A stretch of 42,693 nucleotides of DNA from assembly GCA_040357565.1 (NCBI GenBank), contig JBDODJ010000094.1. One strand, given 5' to 3'. The translations under genes and the position numbers were made by a program. How positions within the stretch are numbered: the stretch's first letter is position 1; each line of letters begins with the position of its first letter. The notes below the pieces were generated by a model, which was given only the letters and a program-made list of their open reading frames with translations, was not told the origin of the DNA and made no database searches. Positions 11,003 through 21,805 of the stretch are shown one piece after another. The DNA is from Cercozoa sp. M6MM. Taxonomy: Eukaryota > Endomyxa: Ascetosporea.

Positions 11003-13590
11003 ATGCTACGTCGCCATCGGGGCAAGGTAGCCTCCACTGCAAAAAGGGCGAGGCTTGAGGCTGCACTTTTTGTTTTCTGTTCTTTTCTGTTGTGATCATC
11101 TGTTGTGATCACACGCGTTTGCCCTCGTTTGCTTGAGCACGTACATCGCTCCCTCACCACCCGACTTAAACCAATCTATACTTTGTGCAGAAGAAGAAGC
11201 CGAATGTCCAGGAGGAGGTATGTCTGAAAGCGCATATTTCACAACCTGGAAGTCCAGAAAACGTCGAGTGGGTGTGTGTGGGCAGGACACGCCAGTGATC
11301 CAACTGAACGAAGGCTGGAAGAGTGTTAATGACAAGTGCGTGGTCCCGTTCCTGGCTCGGTAGCTTAAACTAAACGAGGTTGCAGGGAAGAAAGCCAGGT
11401 GTGTGGGCTGACTGCTCTGTATGGTAGCATTGAGGAAGTCGAGCAGGAAGAGTTCGAGAAGCGCTCGATTCCGCAAAAGGATTTCTCGGCGGCTTACAAC
11501 ACGATCTTTAACATGTGCACACAGCGTCCGCCCAACAACTTTTCCGATCAGCTGTATCGTTCTCGCTTTCACGTGATCTGTGATTTTCGACTGTGATTTT
11601 GTGTGTTTGAAGCTACCGAAAGTACACTGAGTCGCTCAAAATCTACCATGACAGTATGCAGGCCTTTGTTCGCTTGTTTGATTATTTGGGAGTGTTATTT
11701 CAACGAGTGCAGATAACACGCTGCCTTCGCTGCGTGAGGCACGTGGCAATCCGATCCAGTTCGTGGGCGAGTGGGTCAGTTTACTCCTCCCCTGCCCCCC
11801 ACCTGCTTTGCGCTATTTACTCCCCAGTTTGACCCTACCTCTTACCCCCTCCCCCCGTAGGTAAAGCGCTGGCGCACGTGTCGCTGGGCAGTGCAGGGCC
11901 TCAAGCGCGTGTTTCAGTACTTGGACCGTTTCTACGTGCGCAACGAGGACGGTGCGCTGGACCTGAGTGCACAAGGTTTCAAGCAGTTCCGCGAGCAGGT
12001 GTTTGATCACTTCTCGCGCGAGGTCTCCGAGGTGCTGCTCGGCATGATCGACAGCGAGCGCGACGGCAACGATGTTGAGGGTTTACCTCCCTCTTAACCC
12101 CTCTTTACCCCCTCTCTGACCTCTGCCTTTACCCTCTCTTACCCCTCCTTTACCCTCCTTTACCCTCTCTTACCCCTCCCTTACCCCCTCTTACCCCTCC
12201 TTTACCCCTTTACCCCCTTTACCCCTTTACCCCCTTTACCCTCTCCCCCGCAGTGTCGATGCGCGAGGCCATTTGGGTCTTTGTGGAGCTCGGTCACAAG
12301 CTGCCCAATGTTGGTAAACCTGCAGTTTTGCCCTCCACCTTACCCTCCCCCTTTGCCCCCCCCCCTTTACCCTCCGCCTCGTTATCCCCCCTCGATGAGC
12401 AGAAATCTCGCTGTACCACAAGTACTTCCAGGAGCGACTGATCAACAGTGCGCGTGCGTACTACAAGCGCATCTCGGCGCAGTGGATGTCGGAGGATTCG
12501 TACCCCCCTACCCTACCCTACCTCTTTACACCTTTACCTCCCTGTCGGAGTAGGTGTCCGGACTACATGCGCAAGGCCGAGGAAGCGGTGGAGTCCGAGC
12601 TGGCACGTCTGTCGGCCTACCTGCACAACACCACCAAGGAACCGCTGATGCGCGCCGTGCGAGAGGAGCTGCTGGTTTGCCCCGACTCCTTACCCCTACC
12701 ATCTTACCCCTACTCCCTTACCCTTACCCCCTAAGCCACCCCCTTAACCCTCCTGTGAACAGGTGCAGCACCAGGACGAACTGCTGGGCAAGGAGACTGG
12801 TCTAGCCTACCTCATGGAGAACGAGAAGACTCTGGATTTGGCGCGTATGTACCGCCTGTTCCAGGCCACGGTATGTGCTTTACCCACCTGTTTGCCCCCT
12901 TATCCACCTACTTACCCCCTACTCATCCCCTGTTTACCTCTTAGAACGGACTGGGACCGGTGGCCAAGTCGCTGCGCAAGCACGTGACCAAGCTCGGTTT
13001 GGACATCATCGCCAAGTCGCGCGCGCAGAAGCAGACGGGCGAGGTGCCTCTCTTTTNNNNNNNNNNNNNNNNNNNNNNNNNNNNNNNNNNNNNNNNNNNN
13101 NNNNNNNNNNNNNNNNNNNNNNNNNNNNNNNNNNNNNNNNNNNNNNNNNNNNNNNNTTTTTCCCCCCCCCCCCCCCCTCTCTCTTTATCCCCCCCTCCTT
13201 TATCCCCCTCCTTACCCCCTTCCCCGGGCTAGGTGCTGAGCAAGGGCAACAAGCTGGCCGAGTCGAACACGAAGCGAATCGAGGAGACGATTCACCATGT
13301 CGTGATGCTGTATGGCTACATCAAGGACAAGGTACTATTACCTACTACCCACTACCTGGTACTTGTACCATGCCCACCTTGTTCACACAGGATGTGTTCG
13401 AACGCGACTACCAAATGTTCCTGGCCTCGCGTCTGCTGGACAGTACGTTGCCTTGGTGATAAGTTGAGAGGGGGGGGGGGGTAAACCTTGTGTATGTATA
13501 GACCGTTCGGTGTCGGAGGAGGCTGAGAAGAGCATGATTGGCAAACTCAAGACCGAGTGCGGCTACCAGGTAGTTTAGTACCCCCCTCCC

Positions 13591-13622
<32 letters not shown>

Positions 13623-14888
13623 ACCCTCCCCCTCCCTGCAGTGGACGAGTAAGCTGGAGGCCATGTTCAACGACGTGAACGACTCCAACAAAGACATTGT
13701 CGAGTTTAAGCAGAGTCAGACTGGGCGCAGTCTGGACGTCGACCTGGAGGTTCAGGTGTGCACCACGGGTTCCTGGCCCTCATGGACCACTGGCAAGGTA
13801 GTCATCTTCTGTCTGTCAGTGTCCGCGCGTATACACCTGTGTGTGTTGTGACTAGGGCGTGCTGATTCCGCGCGAACTCGAATCGGCCGCCACTGCCTTT
13901 AAGCAGTTCTACTTGCACAAGGTACCTTCTGGGTCTAGAGCGTTAAGGGGGTTAAGGGGTTAAGGCGAGGGGGGTAGGATTTACACTTGGTATGCAGCAC
14001 GAGTCGCGCAAACTGATGTGGGCACTGGTCAAGGGTCGCGCCGACGTGCAGGTCTACTTCACGCGTGACACCAAGAAACTGCTCAATGTGACGACGTATC
14101 AGATGTGCGTGCTGCTGCTGTTCAACCGTGGTAGTTTTACCCCCCTGTTTACCCCCCCCCCCGGCCCCCGTTTACCCCCCCATGAGACAGGCAAAAACAT
14201 GTTGTCGTGCAAGGAGATCGTGGACATGACGGGCATCTCGCGTGCCGACATCCGCGCGCATCTGTTGTCGCTGGCGCATCCCAACGTCAACATCCTGCAG
14301 AAGAAGCCTAGCAACAACGTACCCTATCCCTCTACCCTCCCACCATTTGCCTTACTCACCCCCCCCCCCCCAGACGTTGGAGGACTCGCATTTGTTCCGC
14401 ATCAATCCGGGCTACAAGAACCAGTTGTACCGCATCAAGGTGCCCTTCATGCAGCGACTGCAGGGCGAGGCACTGAACAACCGACAGGTAGGCAGCCCAC
14501 CCCCCCACTCACCCAGCACCCTTCCCCTTTACCCCCCTCCCTGCTTTTAGCGCAAGGAAATGGAGAAGCAGCAGAAACTGCAGCGTCGGTACTTTACCCC
14601 CCATTCATTATCTTACCCCTCATATTCATCTTGCCCTTGGTGTAGACACATGATCGATGCTGCCATTGTGCGAATTATGAAGACTCGCAAGAAGCTGTCG
14701 CACACTGAGTACTTTTTCTGTCTCTCTGTCCGTCTGTCTGTCTTTCTCTCTTTCTGTCTATCTGTCTATACGTATGTCTGTTGGTGTCTGTTTATCTCTC
14801 TTTATTTTTCTGTGTATCATCTCTCGATTCGCCTATCTAACTCTCTGTCTATCATGTCTATCTATCTATATCTGTCTATCTATATCTA

Positions 14889-14928
<40 letters not shown>

Positions 14929-15085
14929 GGTTTGGTGCAGACTTGTGAGCAACGTGATCGAGCAGTTGTCGCGCCGATTCTCGCCTTCCAATAGCGACAT
15001 TAAAAAGCGCATCGAGGACCTCATCGAACAGGAGTATCTCGAGCGAGACGAGGACGAGCGCGCCGTCTACAACTACAAGGCCTGA
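11003..15085 (+). CDS. CUL1: cullin, CUL1-like ubiquitin-ligase scaffold
   Basis: Scaffold of a cullin-RING E3 ligase. A 24-nt first exon (11003-11026, MLRRHRGK) precedes 11191-11217 and 11285-11335, then about 15-20 more exons. Cullin landmarks in order: YNTIFNMCTQRPPNNFSDQL, TLPSLREARGNP, FQYLDRFYVRNE, CPDYMRKAEEAVESE, DVFERDYQMFLASRLLD, SMIGKLKTECGYQWTSKLEA, TTGSWPSW, TYQMCVLLLFN and the winged-helix end IKKRIEDLIEQEYLERDEDE. The neddylation motif VRIMKTRKKL is present, its lysine at 14680-14682. The CPDYM and MCTQ..P motifs are CUL1-like rather than CUL3-like. One splice junction near 11590-11615 is unresolved. A 100-N gap at 13057-13156 interrupts the gene; about 70 conserved residues expected there (subst. 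the NHTLFHKALKEAF region of CUL1) are absent, so exons are hidden. Confidence 0.93.
12095..12253. repeat. TTACCCC-type low-complexity intron tract
   Basis: This cullin intron is almost entirely irregular repeats of TTACCCC / TTTACCC and ends CCCGCAG. Similar tracts fill many other introns in the window, always pyrimidine-rich on the sense strand of the host gene. Confidence 0.85.
13057..13156. other. assembly gap (100 N) in a cullin intron
   Basis: One hundred Ns, probably a placeholder of arbitrary length, followed directly by a poly-C run. Cullin exons appear to be missing here, since the residues between KQTGE and VLSKGNKL fall about 70 short of CUL1-type proteins. Confidence 0.95.
14713..14932. 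repeat. TCTG/TCTA tetranucleotide microsatellite in a cullin intron
   Basis: A long stretch of TCTG, then TCTA/TATC repeats in the last cullin intron, directly before the acceptor GGTGCAG and the final exon. Pyrimidine-rich on the sense strand. Confidence 0.9.
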
Positions 15086-15234
15086 GTCACACAGACTCGC
15101 ACCACCTGTACATACAGATCTACACTCCGTTTGGACCTCAAACAAAAACAAAAAATAACAAGATGGAGCGCAAGTATTTGCCTTCTGGAGCTTTTTCGCT
15201 CAAATTCGTCTTCGTTTTTGAAATTTGCATATGC

Positions 15235-15585
15235 GATAACTGAACTGCGAACGCCTTCGTCTCGGCTTGAGCCAGTACTTCTTGACCTGGTGTACTTCTT
15301 GACATGGTGTTTACTGTGCCCGTTGCTGCAGCCTTCTCACATAAGGACCAGGCCGTCGTTACAAGTAAAACTCCTTATAGACGTACGTTCTGGGCAAGTT
15401 GATAACTGGCAAGTTGATAACTGAACTGCGAACGCCTTCGTCTCGGCTTGAGCTGGTACTTCTTGACCTGGTGTACTTCTTGACACGGTGTTTACTGTGC
15501 CCGTTGCTGCAGCCTTCTCACATAAGGACCAGGCCGTCGTTTCAAGTAAAACTCCTTATAGACGTATATACGTTCTGGGCAAGTT
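15235..15585. repeat. tandem duplication, two copies of about 168 bp
   Basis: Copy one is 15235-15400 and copy two is 15416-15585, linked by a 15-nt partial copy (GATAACTGGCAAGTT). The copies differ by a few substitutions and a 4-nt insertion (ATAT) in copy two. Both keep the same plus-strand reading frame open across nearly the whole unit (starting ITELRTPSSRLE in each). Confidence 0.9.
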
Positions 15586-16228
15586 CCAAAATTGACGACT
15601 AGTACCCTTGAATTTCTCTAATAAATTTCTTAATGATATAGAACGCCCGACCTAAATCAGCATAACCGAGAACACAAGTAGTACATAAGGTTTAAACTAC
15701 AAGAGCTGTCGTGCAAGGTTTCATGCGGGTACCCAGACAGAGAAGTGTACATGCCCAAGTCACGCCGTGGTCTGGAGGCACCCTCCTTGCACGGCACAAG
15801 TCAATTATATGCCCTTATTGCACAAGGAATGGGTCGGCTCGCCGCTCCATTGAATGAACCAGCAGGTTTTGTCAAAACGACCAAAGACAGCAAGCTTGCG
15901 ACAGGTACCACTTCGAGCGACTCGTGGAGGGCTTGACGCAGCTAGGAATCCTTGGTTTTCGAATTTTGCCTGCGTCCTGTTGTCGAGGTTTAACTTGACA
16001 AACACACGAAGACAGTGAATGCAGATACTGTACAGTACCGTTTTACAAGAGCGACTGTTGCCCATTGTGACGTAATTTAGATAAGTCTCCGTGTCGACAC
16101 ACATACCATCGACAAAGCAATACACACTTCAACAGTGCAAAAGTTTGAAATGCGCTTGCGAGTGCCACTTGAGCGCCGAAACTCGCACAAGAACCGAAGC
16201 AAAGCAGATGCAAACACGATATTGACCG

Positions 16229-16344
16229 GTTACCTTCATCTGAACACACTGCGATACAGATAGATACCTACTAGGAATGCAAGACAGTTACCTTAAACTT
16301 AACACACTGTGATACAGTTACATATCTACTACGAATGTAAGACT
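16229..16344. repeat. 58-bp tandem duplication
   Basis: Copies at 16229-16286 and 16287-16344 start GTTACCTT and match at about 48 of 58 positions by eye. A fragment of a third copy may follow. The core AACACACTG.GATACAG is shared. Confidence 0.85.
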
Positions 16345-17045
16345 GTAAGTTACAGACCTCCTAGTGCACCAGTCGATGTGCATCAGGTACAGCCGAGAGA
16401 TACCCGTCAGATACTACGACCGATACGCTCGAGTTGCTGGGAGGAAACTGCGAGGTTGCGTGCGATTTTTCGTCGTCCGAGACCTAAAACTTAGTTGGGT
16501 GAAGGATTGGTGGGATATTGACCCGATTCGCACCAGTAACTTAAAGTTACTGCATCAGATATGCACCTGATACGCAGGTCCATAGTAGTTACGCACCAGA
16601 TACGCACCAGATGATACTTCCGGACAGTAACATCAGGAGTTGTATCTGCTGCTCGGTACCTATTCTGTATCAGGCTTGATCTCAAGCGAAATCCTTGTTG
16701 TGCCGCCTGCACTGGTAAAATAAAATATATCCTTTGGAAAGGCAGAGCACAGGTAGTCACGTGACTGTCGGGTGTAAGCAAAAAAGATCCTCCGGAGAGA
16801 TCAGATTAAGCTGCTCGACGCTTCAAACACCAGTTTTCCACAAAATCGTCGACTCTCTTAAGGTTTTTTGCTAGGTCAGCAACTCTCAAAAATGCTCGGC
16901 CAAAAACGGTACATTTGTACAGCATTGATTAAAGGAAAACAGTGACGCAGCTCGTATGTGTTTCCTCAGAGGCCCTGCGCGCTTTTTTGGTGTTTATCTT
17001 GCCCACAGTGAGTATTGAGTGCGCTCGCTACCCCATAGTCTCACC

Positions 17046-18160
17046 ATGGGCAAGGGCAATCTCAGAAAGCTGTTGAAGAAACGCATGTCAGCAGCGTCGG
17101 ACCAGTCTGCTGTGACGTCAGCCGCAGCGTCGTCTGCACCAAAGTCCCAAGCTCAAAAGAAGCGAAAGCCACACCGCATGCAAAATCGGCAGCAAAAGGC
17201 GGCCGAAAAGAAGAAGGTCGCACCAACGAAGGCAGCAAAACCTGTCTCAACTGAAGCGAAAAAGTCGCAGACTGCCCAGGAGAAACGCCTGTCGAAGATG
17301 CGCGCAAAGCTGGAAGGAGCAGCCTTTCGTCGACTAAACGAACAGTTGTACACGACGCAAGGTGCGTCTGCACTGAAGCAGTTCTCTGCTGACCCGTCGC
17401 TGTTTGAGGTGTATCATCGCGGCTTTGCTGTAAGTGCTGTTTTCCATTTCTCAGTTTGTTTGATTGTCTGACTGTTTGTTGGGGACAGGAGCAAGTGAAG
17501 AAGTGGCCGGAGAACCCAGTGGACGTGTTTGTGGAACGCGTGCTCGGCAGGAGCGACCGGAAGCGACTCGTGCTCGGCGACTTTGGCTGCGGCGAGGCGC
17601 AGCTCGCGCGTGACACCAGAGACAACGTCAGCCGTGTGCACAGCTTCGATCTCGTGGCTGGCAACGAACTCATCACAGCCTGCGACATTGCTAACGTGCC
17701 GCTGGAGGTATCCTTCAGTGACATACATATACTACATATTATATATATTTATATATAGATGTATGTATGTTTATGCGTGAGTGTAGGACAACACACTCGA
17801 CGTGGCCGTGTTCTGCCTGTCGCTGATGGGAACCAACTTTGTAGATTTCCTGAAGGAGGCCCATCGGTGCCTCAAGGTCGGGTATGACTCTCTGAGCTTA
17901 AGCATTCTTGTCTTTTCATCTGATGCGATTGCAGCGGAGAACTCTGGATCGCCGAGGTGCAGTCGCGTTTCTCCAAGCCGTTCCCGGCCTTTGTGCAGCT
18001 ATGCCGGAGGATAGGCTTTGACGTGGTGGGCCAACCCGACGCCAGCAACAAGATGTTCGTGCTCTTCACGTTCCGCAAGAGCGAGCGAAAACCCGCAAAA
18101 AACGTCACTGGCAAGCGTTACGCCGACTTCCTCAAGCCGTGCATCTACAAGCGCAGATAG
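17046..18160 (+). CDS. RRP8: RRP8 rRNA (adenine-N1) methyltransferase
   Basis: Nucleolar SAM-dependent enzyme that makes m1A in the large-subunit rRNA and takes part in ribosome biogenesis. Four exons (17046-17429, 17489-17707, 17787-17881, 17935-18160) join exactly to 307 aa. The first 90 residues are a lysine/alanine-rich nucleolar-type tail. The conserved domain starts at [11 protein letters not shown] and shows [23 protein letters not shown] motif [58 protein letters not shown] and the end KPCIYKRR. These are the standard RRP8 blocks in order. The start in CACCATGG was chosen over an upstream in-frame ATG because it gives the MGKG start and a better context. GCH1 follows 228 bp downstream on the same strand. 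Confidence 0.95.
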
Positions 18161-18388
18161 CGACGGTTTACTTACTTTCAATACAGCCGCTGTCTGTTAA
18201 AGTGGCTAAGTTCGCGTATAATGCGCTAATTCCTGTGTCACAGTGGACGATCAAGATTTTGTGAGAGAATCGAGTAGCCATTTAGTGATTCTTGTGGTTG
18301 AAACTCTGTTATAGTGCTGCTAGCGCTGCGCAGAGGGGTGCTCCTGACGCATTGTCGTGTGTGACGCAGTCTGAGAGCGCGTGCGCTT

Positions 18389-19495
18389 ATGTCGGCGCAA
18401 GCATCGTGCGAACGCATGAGGGTAGTTTTAAAAAAAGAGAGTGCGACAGGTGGTAAGATGTGAGATATAAGTGCTTTGTCTTGCAAATAGGAACTGAGTG
18501 ACGAGCGCCCAGAGCGACGTCGCGGGAGGCGACTGAGCACGCTGGATGCGCCGTCAGAGAAGGCCGAGGCAGAGGGCATTGTGGCTGGCCGAGCCTCGGC
18601 GGTACAGTCGCAGGACGAAAGCAGCAGCGACAGTACTGAGGTGGCTTGACTTCTCTTTTACCCCCCCCCCCCTTTACTTCCNNNNNNNNNNNNNNNNNNN
18701 NNNNNNNNNNNNNNNNNNNNNNNNNNNNNNNNNNNNNNNNNNNNNNNNNNNNNNNNNNNNNNNNNNNNNNNNNNNNNNNNNGCCCCCCCCCCCAGCTGGA
18801 GCAACTGGAGCCGCAGCAGAAACTGGAGCGCATGGCGGAGGCATTTCGCACGATCCTGACTTGTCTGGGCGAGAACCCGACGCGACCTGGGCTGCGCAAG
18901 ACGCCGATGCGCGCGGCCAAGGCACTTGCTTTCTTCACGCAGGGCTACGAGACCGATCTCGTCGAGATCTGTAATGATGCCATTTTTGACGAGGACGATT
19001 GTCAGGTAGGCTTGTGTCCCGCCCCTACCCCCCTTTACCCCCTCCCGAGTAGGAGATGGTGATAGTGCGTGACATCAACATCTACTCGATGTGCGAACAC
19101 CACCTGGTACCCTTCGTTGGCAAGGTGCACATCGGCTACATTCCCAACGGCCGCGTGCTCGGCCTGTCGAAACTGGCGCGCATCGCTGACATGTACGCAC
19201 GCCGACTTCAGTTGCAGGAACGGCTCACCAAGCAGATCGCTGCTGCCATCGAGGAGGTACCCTCACCTCTCCCTTAATACTAACCTTGTACCGCCCCCCG
19301 TAGGTACTGAAACCCAAGGGCGTCGCCGTCGTCATGGAGTCGGCACACATGTGCATGGTGATGCGCGGTGTACAGAAGTCCGCCGCCGGCACAGTTACCT
19401 CGTCGATGCGCGGCGTCTTCTTGCAAGAGGACGAGACGCGCGCCGAGTTCATGCGGCACGTGCATGCGCCGCGTGTCGGCGGCCTGCTGCCTTGA
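18389..19495 (+). CDS. GCH1: GTP cyclohydrolase I
   Basis: Converts GTP to dihydroneopterin triphosphate, first step of tetrahydrobiopterin or folate synthesis. Exons 18389-18421, 18491-18640, 18795-19005, 19053-19256 and 19304-19495. An N-terminal extension of about 60 residues (Arg-rich, then Ser/Asp-rich) precedes the conserved core: [85 protein letters not shown] and [11 protein letters not shown]. The zinc ligands Cys and His of CEHH and the Cys of AHMCM are all present. The second intron contains a 100-N gap next to poly-C; since the visible exons join in phase and the core is complete, probably only intron is missing. The compact fold matches the animal-type enzyme. Confidence 0.95.
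18682..18781. other. assembly gap (100 N) in a GCH1 intron
   Basis: A run of 100 Ns, flanked by C runs on both sides (CCCCCCCCCCC before, GCCCCCCCCCCC after). It lies between exons 2 and 3 of GCH1. Confidence 0.95.
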
Positions 19496-19995
19496 CCCTT
19501 CAGTTGAACGAGTCATTTAGTTAAGTGCCTGCCGTACACTAACTTGGAGAACTTGTTACTGTCAACATCAAACGCCTACTAGGCCGACTACTTGCTCCGC
19601 GTGGACGCAACTATCAGTCAACAAGAACTGGAGTGTTTTGGCAAGATAGAGCAAGTATCAGTCAAAGGATACCGTGCTTGTTGGCACCGAAGCAACTGAC
19701 TTGCTCTATCTTGAGCAGGCAAGAGGGTTTTCTTTTGTTTATCAACGAACAAGCCTCCACGTTCAACTGTAACGACGGCCCTACCTTGGGGGAACCTTCT
19801 CTCTTCCGGTATCTTTCGGTTTTTTGGGACGCCGAACGAACACTAAATTAAACGACCTTGATTGTGTCGTACATTCTTACTGTTGATTGTGACGTACATT
19901 CGTACTTTTTGTTGTCAACAAAATAACGAGTGTCGTGTACAGACGGAGAGGAGACAAGAGACAGATACTGTTGCACACGGCACAACCCGCGAGAA
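19496..19995. other. convergent 3' spacer with an inverted repeat
   Basis: Five hundred bases between the ends of GCH1 and the minus-strand propeller gene. The only structure noted is a 15-bp inverted repeat at 19642-19713. No exon is recognised. Confidence 0.5.
19642..19713. repeat. inverted repeat, 15-bp perfect arms
   Basis: Arms at 19642-19656 (CAAGATAGAGCAAGT) and 19699-19713 are exact reverse complements separated by 42 nt. It sits about 150 bp past the GCH1 stop and could form a hairpin in the 3' UTR or mark a small foldback element. Confidence 0.8.
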
Positions 19996-21518
19996 TTAGT
20001 TCTCACAGCCCAGGTAGGCCGCGTCGACCTCAATCATATCGGCAAGCTCCATGACACCGTAGTGCGGCCGCACGACCGATCCGAGGTAGAGCTTGTCACC
20101 AACGACTGCAGTACAGCATGCAGACTTATTTCACAGACAAGTTCCCAATCTGACCAAATGCGGTACCTTCAGCCTCGGCGACCTGGCCAAAGTTGGCTGA
20201 AGTCGGATCGACCCAGGTCTCCAGCACGCGGCCTGTCGCCGACACGACCTTGATGAGGCCGAGGGGGTCGAACTTAGCGATCACGTCCAACGGGTTCTGC
20301 TGCAGCATGAACTCTTGGATCTCCTCGTGCTCCTGAATGGCCGTGACCCAGTCCTGCGTCTCAGTGTAGAGGCCGACGAGGTACTTGTCGCTACCCCAGG
20401 ACTTGAGGTTGTCCGCGTAGCCGCCAATGTCACTCACAAAGACGTCGTTCTGTCCTGCGCGACTGCCCGTGAGGTAGTAGCGACGCAGACGGCGCGCATT
20501 AGTCCTGTCCAAGTATATCAATTCACACAAAAACCCATATATGCACACACATTCTAGTATTAACAATATGCATATATATATATATATATGCATATTGTTA
20601 TCTGTGAAGGATCAAGTGTACTCGTTGATGATGATGCCACGCGGGTCTCTCTTGCCGTTGGCGTTGCCGCCGTGGCCGTGCCAGAACTGAATGCCGTTGC
20701 CAAAGGCGAGGTCATCGACGAGGATCTCTAGCTCGCCCGTGTTGAGGTCCAGTTTGACCAGCTTGCCGTCCGGCTCGTTGTCTGCGTCGAATACACCATA
20801 AACAACCGTAATAAAGTGCTTTCAAGAAGTTTCAATACCAAGGACAACCGAGACGAACTGCAGACGGTAGTACTTGTCGGACGACGTCGTGAAGTACAGA
20901 ACATTGTCGTCCTCGTCCAGCAGCATCGAGTTGGCGAACTTGATGGGACTGCCGTCGGCGTAGGACGAGGCCAGCACCTCGACCTGCGACGGGTCGCTCT
21001 TGGGCGCACGCAGAATACCGCGGTAGGCATCGGCCACGTAGAGGTTGTCCTGCGAGTCGAACAGAATTCCGAGCGGACGGCCGCACGCGAACTCGTTGAG
21101 CACCGACGTGCCGCACGTGGCACGCTGCTCCGGCGTCAGGTCCGGCTGCGACTGAAAGTACACCTCGTTGGCGCCTGTAGCGTCGTCTGTCACCTTGCGC
21201 ACCGAGCCGTCCCCATTGGAGAAGTACGTCACGCCAGCCGAGTCGTCTGCAGCAGCAACACAAGGCAACTCCCCCTTCCTCCCCCCTATATTTTACCGAA
21301 AGTGGAACACACGGGCAAACGACTCGGGGCCGTTCGCGCCGTTGGCACCCTTTTCATCACCGAAGGTAAAGAGCACTCGGACAGAAGCACATGGTAAAGA
21401 ACTCTACCCTGAGCGAGACCTCGCCAAAGAGCTTGATGGTGTTTCCGAGGACTTTCTTGTCGCACACCTCGAGGCCAGTGGCGACAGTTGCAGCAAGAAG
21501 GGCACACGCGAGCTTCAT
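19996..21518 (-). CDS. secreted strictosidine-synthase-like (APMAP/SSL family) beta-propeller
   Basis: Six exons (21518-21408, 21349-21313, 21246-20839, 20781-20622, 20504-20167, 20105-19996) join exactly to 387 aa. The start MKLACALLAATVATGLEVC is a signal peptide. Family motifs follow: GPESFA, TYFSNGDGSVRKV, CGRPLGILFDSQDNLYVADA, NSMLLDEDDNVLYFTTSSDK, GKLVKLDLNTGELEILVDDL, FGNGIQF, INETNARRLRRYYLTGSRAG, SDIGGYADNLK and DKLYLGSVVRPHYG. This is the six-bladed propeller order of strictosidine-synthase-like proteins, which in animals include APMAP. Most members are not strictosidine synthases; lactonase or arylesterase-like activity has been proposed, so the substrate here is unknown. The order 'NE...R..RY.L.G..AG' is especially diagnostic. 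The intron 20505-20621 contains a perfect 40-bp palindrome. Confidence 0.87.
20561..20600. repeat. perfect 40-bp palindrome in an intron
   Basis: The left half 20561-20580 (TAACAATATGCATATATATA) is the exact reverse complement of 20581-20600, with no spacer. It lies inside intron 20505-20621 of the propeller gene and would form a 20-bp AT-rich cruciform or RNA hairpin between the splice sites. Confidence 0.95.
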
Positions 21519-21805
21519 GATGGACGAGTTGAAAGAACAGGTGAAAGAACAAACGAAAGAATGGCCGTGAAAGGTCTGGAGCGAAAAGGAGAGCAGGAGG
21601 CCCAAACTTGCTCAAAAAAGTTCTCGATGATGTCCTTTTTCGTGATCTTCGAGTCAAGTGGTCGCGATCAACCTCATTAGTCAGCCGTTTTTCTACTCAC
21701 TGTTGCTCTTGCCCGTTTGGGTCGCTTAAGTGATCACCCGGTATCAACAGTTGGCTGTCAACACGAGCGTTTACGGGTGTTCCAACTGCTGCTGCGCACC
21801 AGGGA
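21519..21805. promoter_or_regulatory. divergent promoter region, propeller / class C receptor
   Basis: The two secretory-pathway genes start 287 bp apart in opposite directions, so this segment must carry both promoters and 5' UTRs. No recognised element stands out. Confidence 0.35.

Larger units (their letters stand above)
15086..17045. other. long intergenic region (about 2 kb) with tandem duplications
   Basis: The longest gene-free stretch in the window. It holds a 166-170 bp tandem duplication (15235-15585) and a 58-bp tandem duplication (16229-16344). No exon with family resemblance is seen. A small non-coding RNA or a lineage-specific short protein cannot be excluded. Confidence 0.6.

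Noticed and set aside
12095-12253. TTACCCC array as an interstitial telomere
   Set aside because: The units are irregular, give GGGTAA rather than TTAGGG on the other strand, and follow intron orientation in many genes, so they are intron low-complexity rather than telomeric.
15131-15602. A real protein gene in the tandem duplication
   Set aside because: The frames have no homology I recognise and no splice structure; kept only as a finding, not as a coding feature.
18389-19495. Loss of GCH1 exons in the second N gap
   Set aside because: Exons on both sides join in phase and the catalytic core is complete, so only intron or part of the variable N-terminal region need be missing.
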